64,000 nt of DNA. Source: Bacteroidota bacterium (GTDB lineage Bacteria > Bacteroidota > Bacteroidia > AKYH767-A > OLB10). Below, piece after piece: positions 18,389 through 26,062 of the stretch (position 1 is the stretch's first letter; every line of letters begins with the position of its first letter). Location: positions 744,001 through 808,000 of the forward strand of contig JADJOH010000002.1 in the NCBI GenBank assembly GCA_016713925.1, given 5' to 3'. The notes below the pieces were generated by a model. It did no database searches. It had not been told where the DNA came from and worked only from the letters and a program-made list of their open reading frames with translations. The translations under genes were made by a program, and so were the position numbers.

Positions 18389-18421
18389 AAAAAAATCCCC
18401 TCCGGCAGCCAGAAGAGATTT
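18389..18421 (-). terminator. Intrinsic terminator in the metH leader (riboswitch expression platform)
   Basis: On the minus strand a 10-bp stem with three G-U pairs (arms 18421-18412 and 18402-18393) is followed by a run of seven U. Upstream, AGTCCGGAAGA (about 18459-18449) can pair with TCTTCTGGCT inside the terminator. This forms an alternative antiterminator that also uses the 3' strand of the riboswitch P1. This is the classic S-box arrangement, 26 nt before the metH start. Confidence 0.85.
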
Positions 18422-18457
18422 TACGTGTTTTTACTGTTTAGGTTCAGATCTTCCGGA

Positions 18458-18757
18458 CTTATCTTCTCCCATCATATTTGACGAGACTGGATGTGGCACT
18501 ATCTGAGTTGAACGTGAAACGTTCAACGTTTAAGGTTTAAGGTTCAAAGTTTAAGGTTTAAGGTTGCGAGATGAAGTATTATAGTTTAAATAGATAATAC
18601 TAATTATTAATCTATTGATGTTCAGAATTTTACAATTCCGGACATTCAACCTTAAACATTAAACGTTAAACCTTGAACTTTCTCTTCAGCCTTCGGCTGA
18701 AGAGATCAGGGTTGCCAAGGCTTCATAGGGCACAGTCCCTCCACCTTTCTTGATAAG
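18458..18757 (-). promoter_or_regulatory. SAM-I (S-box) riboswitch with an expanded arm
   Basis: Reading the minus strand: P1 5' strand CTTATC (18757-18752), AAGA, the kink-turn block GGTGGAGGGACT, CCCTATGAAGCC and TTGGCAACC. Then comes an 11-bp P3 hairpin (18705-18681), and, after a 179-nt inserted segment, the conserved block GTGCCACATCC (18499-18489), a P4-like hairpin and P1 3' strand GATAAG (18463-18458). Without the insertion the aptamer is about 121 nt, normal for SAM-I. It controls metH through the downstream terminator. Homology is clear from the conserved blocks; whether the expanded form still switches is unknown. Confidence 0.9.
18502..18680 (-). repeat. Inverted-repeat insertion inside the SAM-I riboswitch
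   Basis: A 179-nt stretch built of degenerate GTTTAAGGTT(C/T)AAAG units in inverse orientation at its two ends lies exactly between the P3 hairpin and the GTGCC block of the aptamer. A possible short duplication of AGA flanks it. Its ends are imperfectly complementary, so as RNA it can fold into its own long hairpin and leave the aptamer core stacked. Confidence 0.75.
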
Positions 18758-19081
18758 CTAAATAAAGAACGAGGTGCAAAGGTATAAATAATTGACGGAA
18801 TACAATCTAGGAAGCGACCATCCCATTTTACCTGGTTTGACCAACTAAAATCCTCTCTCCTCCCGGTGGTCTTAAAGTATAGAAAATCCGCGAAAATCCG
18901 CGGAATCCGTTTCATCAGCGCCTGCCGGCCGGCAGGCAGGTTCTCATTTCACCTTCGCAAAGTCAATACAGTCGTGTACTTTATGGGCGTACCCAATGAG
19001 AAGAATTATTTAATATACCTATTCCGGTTGATATGCAGGAGAAGACTACCTTTGCGCCTCTTAAAAGTAATTATAATTCCG
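18758..19081. other. Divergent leader region between metH and the OmpA-like gene
   Basis: This 324-bp stretch has no gene. It must carry the metH promoter (upstream of the riboswitch) and the promoter of the OmpA-like gene. It contains the AAATCCGCG / ATCAGCG repeat words (18887-18920) seen again near 24100 and 29195-29250, and an 18-bp perfect palindrome GCCTGCCGGCCGGCAGGC at 18920-18937. A longer reading frame into this region from 19082 is not supported, because the signal peptide starts at 19082. Confidence 0.6.
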
Positions 19082-20539
19082 ATGAAACGCTTCCTCATTC
19101 AACTGCTCTTTGCAACCCTTTTACCTCTTAGCCTTTACTCACAAACCGCTGAACGCCCGTTTGCTATCGGCCTTTGGGGCGGACTTACGCAGTATAACGG
19201 TGATCTGGGACAGGGATTTTATAACAGTAAGGATCAGGATGCCCAAATGCATATCGGTCTGACCACCGCCTGGTTTATCAATAGTCATTTCGACTTTTCG
19301 ATGAATGCCACATTGGGGACCTATGGTTATCGTGAAAATGCCCTTAAAAATTTCGAAGCGGACCAACTGCAATGGAATGCCCATGTGCGTGCCAGCCTGT
19401 TCAAAGAAGAGCGATTTAAAGTCAATCCTTATGGATTTGTGGGTATTGGTGTGGGTTATCTGAACAACATAAAAAATCCGGGAACAGATATTTTCATTCC
19501 CTTTGGTGCGGGCTTGAAAATCAGCATTACAGAAAGACTCGGATTGTTAGTACAGGAAACATTCGCTTACACAGACCACGACAATCGCGATAAAGAAGAG
19601 CGGGACAATAACGATGCTTTTTTGATGCATAGCCTTGGTCTTACCTGGAATTTTGCTACCGCTAAAGATGAAGACCAGGACGGTGTAAGTGATAAAAAAG
19701 ATAAATGTCCGCAGACCCCTGCCGGAACATCGGTAGATGCAGACGGTTGTCCGTTGGATCGTGATGGAGATGGTATTTCTGATCAACTGGATGCATGTCC
19801 GGATGTGAAAGGAGTAGCCTCAGCGAAAGGATGCCCTGATAAAGATGGTGACAGTGTTGCCGACTCGATTGATAAATGCATCGATGTGGCAGGGCTTGTT
19901 ACCATGGATCCCGCAACCAACGGCTGTCCGGATCAGGATGGAGATGGTGTAACGGATGCGGATGACCGTTGTCCGGAGGTGAAAGGAACATTGGCGCTGA
20001 AAGGTTGTGTGGATACAGATGAAGATAGCGTCATTGATCCCGATGATCGTTGTCCGCAGGAGAAAGGAACCGTTGAATTAAAGGGATGTCCTGACAAAGA
20101 TGGAGATATGGTTGCTGACATCGATGATAAATGTCCTGACAGCGCAGGCGTGGCTGCAAATGGAGGATGTCCGGAAATTGCGGGCGCCGGAACAACGTTA
20201 GCCGCAAATGAACTTAAACCGGTATTATTTGAAACCGGCAGTGCAAACATTCGCTCCGGCTATTTCAAAATGCTGGACAATGTAGCGAAGACAATGAACA
20301 CTTATCCGAACTATAAGGCGGAGATCATCGGACATGCAGATAATACCGGCGATAAATTAAGGAACGAAACACTTTCACAACAACGTGCCGACGCATTAAA
20401 GGCGTATCTCATCAAGAAAGGAATTGCTGAAAGCCGCATCAGCACAAAAGGAATGGGAGATGGAAATCCTGCCGGAGATAATGCTACTTCATCAGGAAGA
20501 ACGATGAACCGCAGGGCTGAAATAAAAATTGAATATTAA
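19082..20539 (+). CDS. OmpA family outer-membrane protein with thrombospondin type 3 repeats
   Basis: The 485-aa protein starts at ATG 19082 with a signal peptide (MKRFLIQLLFATLLPLSLYSQ). A beta-barrel-like N-terminal half (about 25-195) is followed by calcium-binding thrombospondin type 3 repeats (about 197-370, recurring DxDxDGVxDxxDxCP). It ends in an OmpA C-terminal peptidoglycan-binding domain (about 380-485, EIIGHADNTGDKLRNETLSQQRA and NRRAEIKIEY). It should link the outer membrane to peptidoglycan. A longer upstream start would add about 72 residues of repeat-derived sequence before the signal peptide and is rejected. Divergent from metH. Confidence 0.93.
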   Translation: MKRFLIQLLFATLLPLSLYSQTAERPFAIGLWGGLTQYNGDLGQGFYNSKDQDAQMHIGLTTAWFINSHFDFSMNATLGTYGYRENALKNFEADQLQWNAHVRASLFKEERFKVNPYGFVGIGVGYLNNIKNPGTDIFIPFGAGLKISITERLGLLVQETFAYTDHDNRDKEERDNNDAFLMHSLGLTWNFATAKDEDQDGVSDKKDKCPQTPAGTSVDADGCPLDRDGDGISDQLDACPDVKGVASAKGCPDKDGDSVADSIDKCIDVAGLVTMDPATNGCPDQDGDGVTDADDRCPEVKGTLALKGCVDTDEDSVIDPDDRCPQEKGTVELKGCPDKDGDMVADIDDKCPDSAGVAANGGCPEIAGAGTTLAANELKPVLFETGSANIRSGYFKMLDNVAKTMNTYPNYKAEIIGHADNTGDKLRNETLSQQRADALKAYLIKKGIAESRISTKGMGDGNPAGDNATSSGRTMNRRAEIKIEY

Positions 20540-20617
20540 TTCGCGTTTACCATTATACAATCGTTTGCATCGTAAATATTCCTTCTCGACTGTAGCGATA
20601 AAACTTTATACTGATTC

Positions 20618-21196
20618 ATGGACTACTTTCTCATCTACAAACCCTTCGGCGTGCACTCTCAATTCAAACCGGATGGAGAGAAGCCCGGATTAGGTACGCT
20701 TCATGATTTTCCAAAGGATGTGTATCCTGTAGGTCGTTTGGATGCAGATAGCGAAGGGCTTTTATTGTTGACGAACGATACTGCAATCAACAAGCGATTG
20801 CTCCATCCGCGTTTTAAACATCACCGCACCTACCTCATACAAGTGGAAGGGACGATTACGCAGGAAGCCATTGATAAGCTATGCGATGGCGTTAGTATCA
20901 GCATAGATGGCAGGGAACATTTTACGGCACCGGCAAAAGCCAAAATTATTCCTCCACCGGAATTACCCGAAAGAAACCCGCCCATACGTTTTCGAAAGAC
21001 GGTACCTGACTCCTGGTTAGAACTTACCATTACAGAGGGAAAAAACAGACAAGTGCGGAAGATGACAGCCGCAGTTGGTTTTCCGACATTAAGATTAGTC
21101 CGCTGGAAAATTGAAGATTTAACGATGGAAAATCCTGAACCCGGAATGGTAGTGGAATTGGACCGAGATACGGTTTTTAAGAAATTGAAGTTATAA
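20618..21196 (+). CDS. rluE: RsuA/RluE-type rRNA pseudouridine synthase without S4 domain
   Basis: A 192-aa enzyme with the RsuA-family catalytic motif GRLDADSEGLLLLTND (Asp at the GRLD position is the nucleophile) and the conserved C-terminal ITEGKNRQVRKMTAAVG. It lacks the N-terminal S4 RNA-binding domain and begins directly with YFLIYKPFGV, the pattern of RluE (23S rRNA pseudouridine 2457) rather than RsuA or RluB. The exact target base is inferred. It lies 78 bp after the OmpA-like gene and ahead of a 50-bp tandem repeat array. Confidence 0.85.
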   Translation: MDYFLIYKPFGVHSQFKPDGEKPGLGTLHDFPKDVYPVGRLDADSEGLLLLTNDTAINKRLLHPRFKHHRTYLIQVEGTITQEAIDKLCDGVSISIDGREHFTAPAKAKIIPPPELPERNPPIRFRKTVPDSWLELTITEGKNRQVRKMTAAVGFPTLRLVRWKIEDLTMENPEPGMVVELDRDTVFKKLKL

Positions 21197-21300
21197 GGAA
21201 TATTTTTATTTTAATTTTTCGATGGCGGATGGAATTCAAATTATTGTCCTTTCGTTTTAATGTAAGTTTAGGTTGCCAATAATTATGTCCTAGAATAATG

Positions 21301-21650
21301 TCGCTCCTACGGAGCTGTCGACGATTCGTTTAAATTAGGCTATAATTATTTCGCTCCTACGGAGCTGTTTGCGATGCGTTTACATCAGGCTATATTTATT
21401 TCGCTCCTACGGAGCTGTTGGCGATTCGTTTACATTAGGCTATAATTATTTCGCTCCTACGGAGCTGTCGGCGATTCGTTTACATTAGGCTATAATTATT
21501 TCGCTCCTACGGAGCTGTTGGCGATTCGTTTAAATTAGGCTATAATTATTTCGCTCCTACGGAGCTGTTGGCGATTCGTTTACATTAGGCTATAATTATT
21601 TCGCTCCTACGGAGTTGTTGGCGATTTGTATTCGTGAGGGTATAATAATG
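21301..21650. repeat. Seven tandem copies of a 50-bp repeat with internal hairpin
   Basis: Units start at 21301, 21351, 21401, 21451, 21501, 21551 and 21601. Each contains TCGCTCCTACGGAGCTG (hairpin GCTCC-TAC-GGAGC) followed by GCGATTCGTTTACATTAGGC and an AT-rich end. The copies differ at only a few bases; the last decays after its midpoint. The whole unit is repeated, with no unique spacers, so this is not a CRISPR array. The surrounding gap (21197-21780) holds no gene. Confidence 0.95.
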
Positions 21651-21780
21651 ACGAACCCATAGGGCTTGATTGCGTCGCTTTTGCGGGGCAGGTGTATATT
21701 AGAGACATCCGGTTGAATTTCTGCGAATGATGGAGATATCGAATATTCTGCTATTTTTGAATCAAATAATTACTTCATTC

Positions 21781-23829
21781 ATGAAAAATCTTGCTGCAAT
21801 TGTATTACTATTCAGTAGTGTGGTTAGCCTTTCGGCCCAGACCCTTACTCCGGAAGCACTGGTTAAATTAGCCCGTGTCGCTGATCCACGAATTTCCCCT
21901 GATGGAAAAACGGTCATCTATAATGTACGAACCTTTGACATCGCTGCGAATAAAGGGCAAAGCGACATTTTCCTGATTCCTGTAAATGGCGGTACTCCGG
22001 TACCGTTAGCAAAATCTGCAGCTGATGAAGGTAGCGCCCGCTGGCGCCCGGACGGAAAAAAAATTGGTTTTCTGATGGCCGATAAGAACGGAGACACCCA
22101 GTTATGGGAGGTGAACCCGGATGGAAGCATTCCATTACAAGTCACTTCTATTGCAGGAGGAATCAGTAATTTCGGATATTCGAAAACGTTATCTCATATA
22201 TGGTACAGTGCCGATGTCAAACTGGATAAAAAGCCCAGCGAAATTTATCCTGACCTTCCTAAAGCAGATGGTGCACGTATCATTGACGGACTGATGTTTA
22301 AACATTGGAATGCCTGGCACGATTACGCGTACAGTCATCTTTTCATTGCTACTTACTCCAATGGTACCGTTGGACAAGGTGTGGACATTATGCCCGGAGA
22401 ACGCTGGGATGCCCCTACCGGTCCTTTCGGCGGTGATGAGCAGGTGATGTTTTCACCGGATGGGAAGAAGTTGGCCTATACCTGCAAGAAACTCAACGGA
22501 ACCGATGCGGCAGTAAGCACTAATACTGATATTTATCTCTATGACCTTCTGAGCGGAACCACCTCGAATCTTACCGAGGGCATGAACGGTTATGACAATG
22601 ATCCTTGCTGGTCACCCGACAGCAAGAAATTACTATGGCTGAGCATGGAACAAGCGGGCTACGAAAGTGATCGCAATCGTCTTTTTCAATATACATTTGA
22701 TACCAAACAGAAAACAGAACTCCTTCCTACGTTTGATTATTCCGTTGACAATCTTGCCTGGAGTGACGATAGCAGAATCATCGTACTCACCGCGGCGAAG
22801 AATGCTACGAAACAAATTTTTATCTACGACTCCTTCCTGAAGAGTGCGATGCCTTTGCGGCAAGTAACAACTGCACAAGCGGACTACAATGAAATCACTG
22901 TAGCAGGAACCGGCAAATCATTAAAAATTATTGCCAGCCGTACCGACATGACTATGCCGTCTGAATTATACAATATCAACCCACAGACCGGAGATGCTAC
23001 CATGATCACCAATTCAAATGCAAACTCATGGGGTCCGATAAAGAAAAGTACAGTCGCCAAACGCATGGTGAAAACTACCGACGGAAAAGAGATGCTCGTA
23101 TGGGTGATATATCCACCCGATTTTGATCCGGCGAAAAAATATCCGACTCTGCTCTATTGTCAGGGCGGACCACAGAGTGTCGTGAGCCAGACTTTCAGTT
23201 ACCGTTGGAATTTCAGTCTCATTGCCGCGCAAGGCTATATTGTTGTGGCACCTAACCGTCGCGGGTTACCGTCGTTTGGAGAAGAGTGGAATGATCAGAT
23301 TGCCGGTGACTGGGGCGGACAAGCGATGAACGATTTGCTTTCTGCGATCGATGATGTAAGCAAAGAAAATTATGTAGATAAAAACAGACTTGGTGCTGTC
23401 GGTGCCAGCTTCGGCGGTTACTCTGTTTATTGGTTAGCCGGACATCACAATAAGCGTTTTAAAGCCTTCATTTCACACTGCGGAGTTTTTAACCTGGAGT
23501 CGGAGTATGCAGCAACAGAAGAAATCTTCTTTGCACACCATGACATGGATGGCAACTACTGGGACAATCCAAAACCAAAAAGTTTCGATACCTTCTCCCC
23601 TCATAAATTTGTTCAAAACTGGGATACACCCATATTAGTCATTCATAACGAGAAAGATTTTCGTGTACCGTTGAATCAGGGCATGGAAGCTTTTACAGCC
23701 GCGCAATTACAAAAAGTACCCAGCCGGTTTCTTTACTTTCCGGATGAAGGACATCATGTGTTGAAGCCGCAGAATAGTATTTTGTGGAATAGAGTCTTCT
23801 TTGATTTCCTTCAAACTTATCTTAAATAA
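21781..23829 (+). CDS. S9 family (prolyl oligopeptidase / acylaminoacyl-type) peptidase, secreted
   Basis: From ATG 21781 the 682-aa protein has a signal peptide (MKNLAAIVLLFSSVVSLSAQ). An N-terminal seven-bladed propeller with WD40-like PD40 motifs (PRISPDGKTVIYNVR, FSPDGKKLAYTCKKL, WSPDSKKLLWLS) covers about 22-420. A C-terminal alpha/beta-hydrolase domain carries Ser in GASFGGY, Asp in HNEKDFRVP and His in DEGHHVLKP. Such enzymes cleave short peptides, often as dipeptidyl or acylaminoacyl peptidases, here probably in the periplasm. An upstream ATG at 21727 would place 18 residues before the signal peptide and is less likely. All catalytic residues are present. Confidence 0.95.
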   Translation: MKNLAAIVLLFSSVVSLSAQTLTPEALVKLARVADPRISPDGKTVIYNVRTFDIAANKGQSDIFLIPVNGGTPVPLAKSAADEGSARWRPDGKKIGFLMADKNGDTQLWEVNPDGSIPLQVTSIAGGISNFGYSKTLSHIWYSADVKLDKKPSEIYPDLPKADGARIIDGLMFKHWNAWHDYAYSHLFIATYSNGTVGQGVDIMPGERWDAPTGPFGGDEQVMFSPDGKKLAYTCKKLNGTDAAVSTNTDIYLYDLLSGTTSNLTEGMNGYDNDPCWSPDSKKLLWLSMEQAGYESDRNRLFQYTFDTKQKTELLPTFDYSVDNLAWSDDSRIIVLTAAKNATKQIFIYDSFLKSAMPLRQVTTAQADYNEITVAGTGKSLKIIASRTDMTMPSELYNINPQTGDATMITNSNANSWGPIKKSTVAKRMVKTTDGKEMLVWVIYPPDFDPAKKYPTLLYCQGGPQSVVSQTFSYRWNFSLIAAQGYIVVAPNRRGLPSFGEEWNDQIAGDWGGQAMNDLLSAIDDVSKENYVDKNRLGAVGASFGGYSVYWLAGHHNKRFKAFISHCGVFNLESEYAATEEIFFAHHDMDGNYWDNPKPKSFDTFSPHKFVQNWDTPILVIHNEKDFRVPLNQGMEAFTAAQLQKVPSRFLYFPDEGHHVLKPQNSILWNRVFFDFLQTYLK

Positions 23830-23862
23830 AAACTTAAGGCGGGGTTACGAAATACGAATCTA

Positions 23863-23918
23863 CCCGGTAGTGTGAAAAGAAAGAGGAGAACCCTCCTCTT
23901 TCTTTTCACACTACCGGG
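23863..23918. terminator. 26-bp perfect inverted repeat after the S9 peptidase gene
   Basis: Arms 23863-23888 and 23893-23918 are exact reverse complements with a 4-nt AACC loop, 33 bp after the stop codon. It is long and stable enough to stop or protect the transcript, but no T tract follows, so it may instead be a mobile-type palindrome. It interrupts a TACGAA-type repeat tract. Confidence 0.7.
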
Positions 23919-23920
23919 AT

Positions 23921-24060
23921 ACGAATATACGAATTACGAATTTTACGAAACCGCGAATAATACGAAACCGCGAATAATACGAAAGTACGAAATACGAAAT
24001 ACTAAAGAGTGAAATACGAAAAGACGATAGAGAGAAATACGAAAGTACAAAATACGAAAG
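23921..24060. repeat. Degenerate TACGAAA repeat tract
   Basis: Short words of the form (A)TACGAA(A) recur at irregular spacing, continuing before the inverted repeat (from 23847). A second tract of the same family is at 31529-31690. The rest of the 463-bp gap (to 24292) holds ATCAGCG words near 24095-24130 and AT-rich sequence without a gene. Confidence 0.8.
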
Positions 24061-24292
24061 GATATCAATTAAGGCTAGACTTGTGATGTTGAATCAGCGA
24101 AAATCTTAAAAATCAGCGTCATCAGCGTTCTCTCTAAAATATTAATGTATTGAAAATTATATATGCATCATCGGAAGTTTATAAAGAAAAGAGCGGAATC
24201 ATGAAAATGACCAAGGGATGAAAAAGTTGTTCAAATTCGAGTGTAAATAAATTATTTTGGGAGGGGGACTATCGCAGCAAAGATTGAAGGTT

Positions 24293-24646
24293 TTACGGCT
24301 TATTGCTTTTAGCTTGCTCTACGCTTAGGCGCGTGATGACTTCTTCGTACATCTTGTGAAAATATTCGGGTTCTGAACGGTAGTATTCGAGGCTTTTGCG
24401 AAATTGAGTGGAAGATATTTTATGCTTGTTAAAAACATACCGATAGCGACCGTAGGCTTCCGCTTTCAAAGTATCATTTCTTCCCAGGCCTTTTAGTTGA
24501 ATAGTGGCCTCGATCAAATGAATATCTGCCAGGACCACAATCATGGAATCGCGCGGAATTACGTCTGCAGGAACGGTCACTTCCGGCTTACTGCAAGCGG
24601 TTATTAGGATCAAAAATGACAGCAGCAAATATGTTCTGAACTTCAT
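24293..24646 (-). CDS. DUF4296 domain lipoprotein
   Basis: This 117-aa protein has a lipoprotein signal with lipobox cysteine 18 (LLSFLILITACSKP). It is followed by the DUF4296 pattern of Bacteroidota (ADVIPRDSMIVVLADIHLIE, then FNKHKISSTQFRKSLEYYRS and FHKMYEEVITRL). The family is uncharacterised. It lies 6 bp downstream of pyrC on the same strand, so the two are probably co-transcribed. This pairing is context, not evidence of a pyrimidine role. Confidence 0.88.
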   Translation of the reverse strand: MKFRTYLLLSFLILITACSKPEVTVPADVIPRDSMIVVLADIHLIEATIQLKGLGRNDTLKAEAYGRYRYVFNKHKISSTQFRKSLEYYRSEPEYFHKMYEEVITRLSVEQAKSNKP

Positions 24647-24652
24647 GTCCTT

Positions 24653-25990
24653 CTAACGTTGAAAAAATAAACGGGAACCAATTTTACTTTCATCTATGCG
24701 ACCATTGTCATAAACCAAATGGCCATTCACGAAGGTCTGTAAAATTTTTGATTTAAAACGATGACCTTCAAAGGGTGACCATCCGCATTTATAGAGAATG
24801 TTTGCCGGTTCAACGGTCCAGGGATTATTCATATCTACCAACACAAGGTCTGCAAAATATCCTTCGCGTATATAACCCCGGTCTTTAATGCGAAAAAGTG
24901 TCGCGGGTGCATGTGACATTTTCTCTACTACTTTCTCCAGACTGATCCATCCTTCGTGCACCCCATCTAACATAGCCACCACCGCATGTTGTACCAACGG
25001 ACCTCCGGAAGGGCATTTAAAATAAGATTGTGATTTCTCTTCCTTTGTATGTGGAGCATGATCGGTAGCAATCACGTCGATACGGTTATCCAATACGGCC
25101 CTTCGGATTTCCTCTCTGTCGGAGGCTTTTTTCACTGCAGGATTCCACTTAATCAGATTCCCTTTTGTTAAATAATCCTGATCCGTAAACCAGAGATGAT
25201 GAATACAGGCTTCTGCCGTAATCAATTTTTGCTCTAGCGGAATATCATTTCTGAACAGTTCCGTTTCCTTCGCGGTGGAAATGTGCAGGATATGCAGACG
25301 GGTACCATGCTTTTTTGCCAATTCTACTGCGAAGGAAGAAGATTTCCAACAGGCTTCTTCACTACGTATGATAGGATGCTGTGAGGGGGGAACCATCTCC
25401 CCATACGTTTGTTGCGCAGCTTGAGTATTGGCCCTGATGGTTGCTTCATCTTCGCAATGCGTAGCTATTAACGTTGGTGCCCTGGAGAAAACAGACTCCA
25501 GTATGGAAGCATTATCCACCAGCATATCACCGGTACTTGAACCCATAAAGATCTTTATACCGCAGACATTTTGTGCATCTGTTTTTAAAACCTCTTCGAG
25601 ATTATGATTCGTTGTTCCCATGAAAAAGGAGTAATTCGCTAAAGAACATTGAGCAGCTCTTTGGTATTTTTCTTCCAGTAATGCCTGCGTAGTTGCTTGT
25701 GGAACAGTGTTGGGCATTTCCATGTACGAAGTGATCCCTCCTGCAACAGCGGCTCGCGCTTCTGTATAAATCTCACCTTTATGTGTCAAACCCGGTTCCC
25801 GAAAATGTACCTGATCATCAATAGCACCCGGAATTAAATAATTGCCTTTCGCATCTATCTCCTGCAGACGTCCTGGAACAGAGATCTCCCCTCCTACTTT
25901 TTCGATGCGGTTATCTTTAATCAGGATATCGCCATCGAGAGTAACTCCTTCGTTGACGATGCGGGCATTTCGGATGATAGTAGCAGCCAT
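24653..25990 (-). CDS. pyrC: Dihydroorotase
   Basis: The 445-aa amidohydrolase has the family layout: N-terminal small beta domain, then the metal-binding segment GAIDDQVHFREPGLTHKGEI, MGSSTGDMLV, IATHCEDEA, HILHISTAKE and the C-terminal ATDHAPHTKEEK. It cyclises carbamoyl aspartate to dihydroorotate in de novo pyrimidine synthesis. The usual first metal ligand His of the HxH pair is Gln here (DQVHF), a variant I associate with Bacteroidota dihydroorotases; the second His and the other ligands are present. It lies upstream of the DUF4296 gene. An alternative is a non-catalytic homologue, but the retained ligands speak against this. Confidence 0.93.
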   Translation of the reverse strand: MAATIIRNARIVNEGVTLDGDILIKDNRIEKVGGEISVPGRLQEIDAKGNYLIPGAIDDQVHFREPGLTHKGEIYTEARAAVAGGITSYMEMPNTVPQATTQALLEEKYQRAAQCSLANYSFFMGTTNHNLEEVLKTDAQNVCGIKIFMGSSTGDMLVDNASILESVFSRAPTLIATHCEDEATIRANTQAAQQTYGEMVPPSQHPIIRSEEACWKSSSFAVELAKKHGTRLHILHISTAKETELFRNDIPLEQKLITAEACIHHLWFTDQDYLTKGNLIKWNPAVKKASDREEIRRAVLDNRIDVIATDHAPHTKEEKSQSYFKCPSGGPLVQHAVVAMLDGVHEGWISLEKVVEKMSHAPATLFRIKDRGYIREGYFADLVLVDMNNPWTVEPANILYKCGWSPFEGHRFKSKILQTFVNGHLVYDNGRIDESKIGSRLFFQR

Positions 25991-26025
25991 ATTAATAGTA
26001 ATTTATCATTCAAACTTTTTTTAAA

Positions 26026-26058
26026 CGCAGCGGGCGCAACGGTTTCGCAGCGGGCGCA
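26026..26058. repeat. Two copies of CGCAGCGGGCGCA
   Basis: The 13-bp word occurs at 26026-26038 and 26046-26058, 20 bp apart, just after the fumC stop codon on the minus strand. It is another low-complexity motif at a gene junction. Confidence 0.6.
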
Positions 26059-26062
26059 GTGA

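Noticed and set aside
18430..18480. Cobalamin riboswitch before metH (AAGTCCGGAAGATCTG looks like a B12 box)
   Set aside because: The upstream core of a cobalamin aptamer is missing, whereas SAM-I blocks on both sides, P1 pairing and an antiterminator explain the same bases.
21301..21650. CRISPR array
   Set aside because: The complete 50-bp unit is repeated with few changes; there are no unique spacers and no cas genes.
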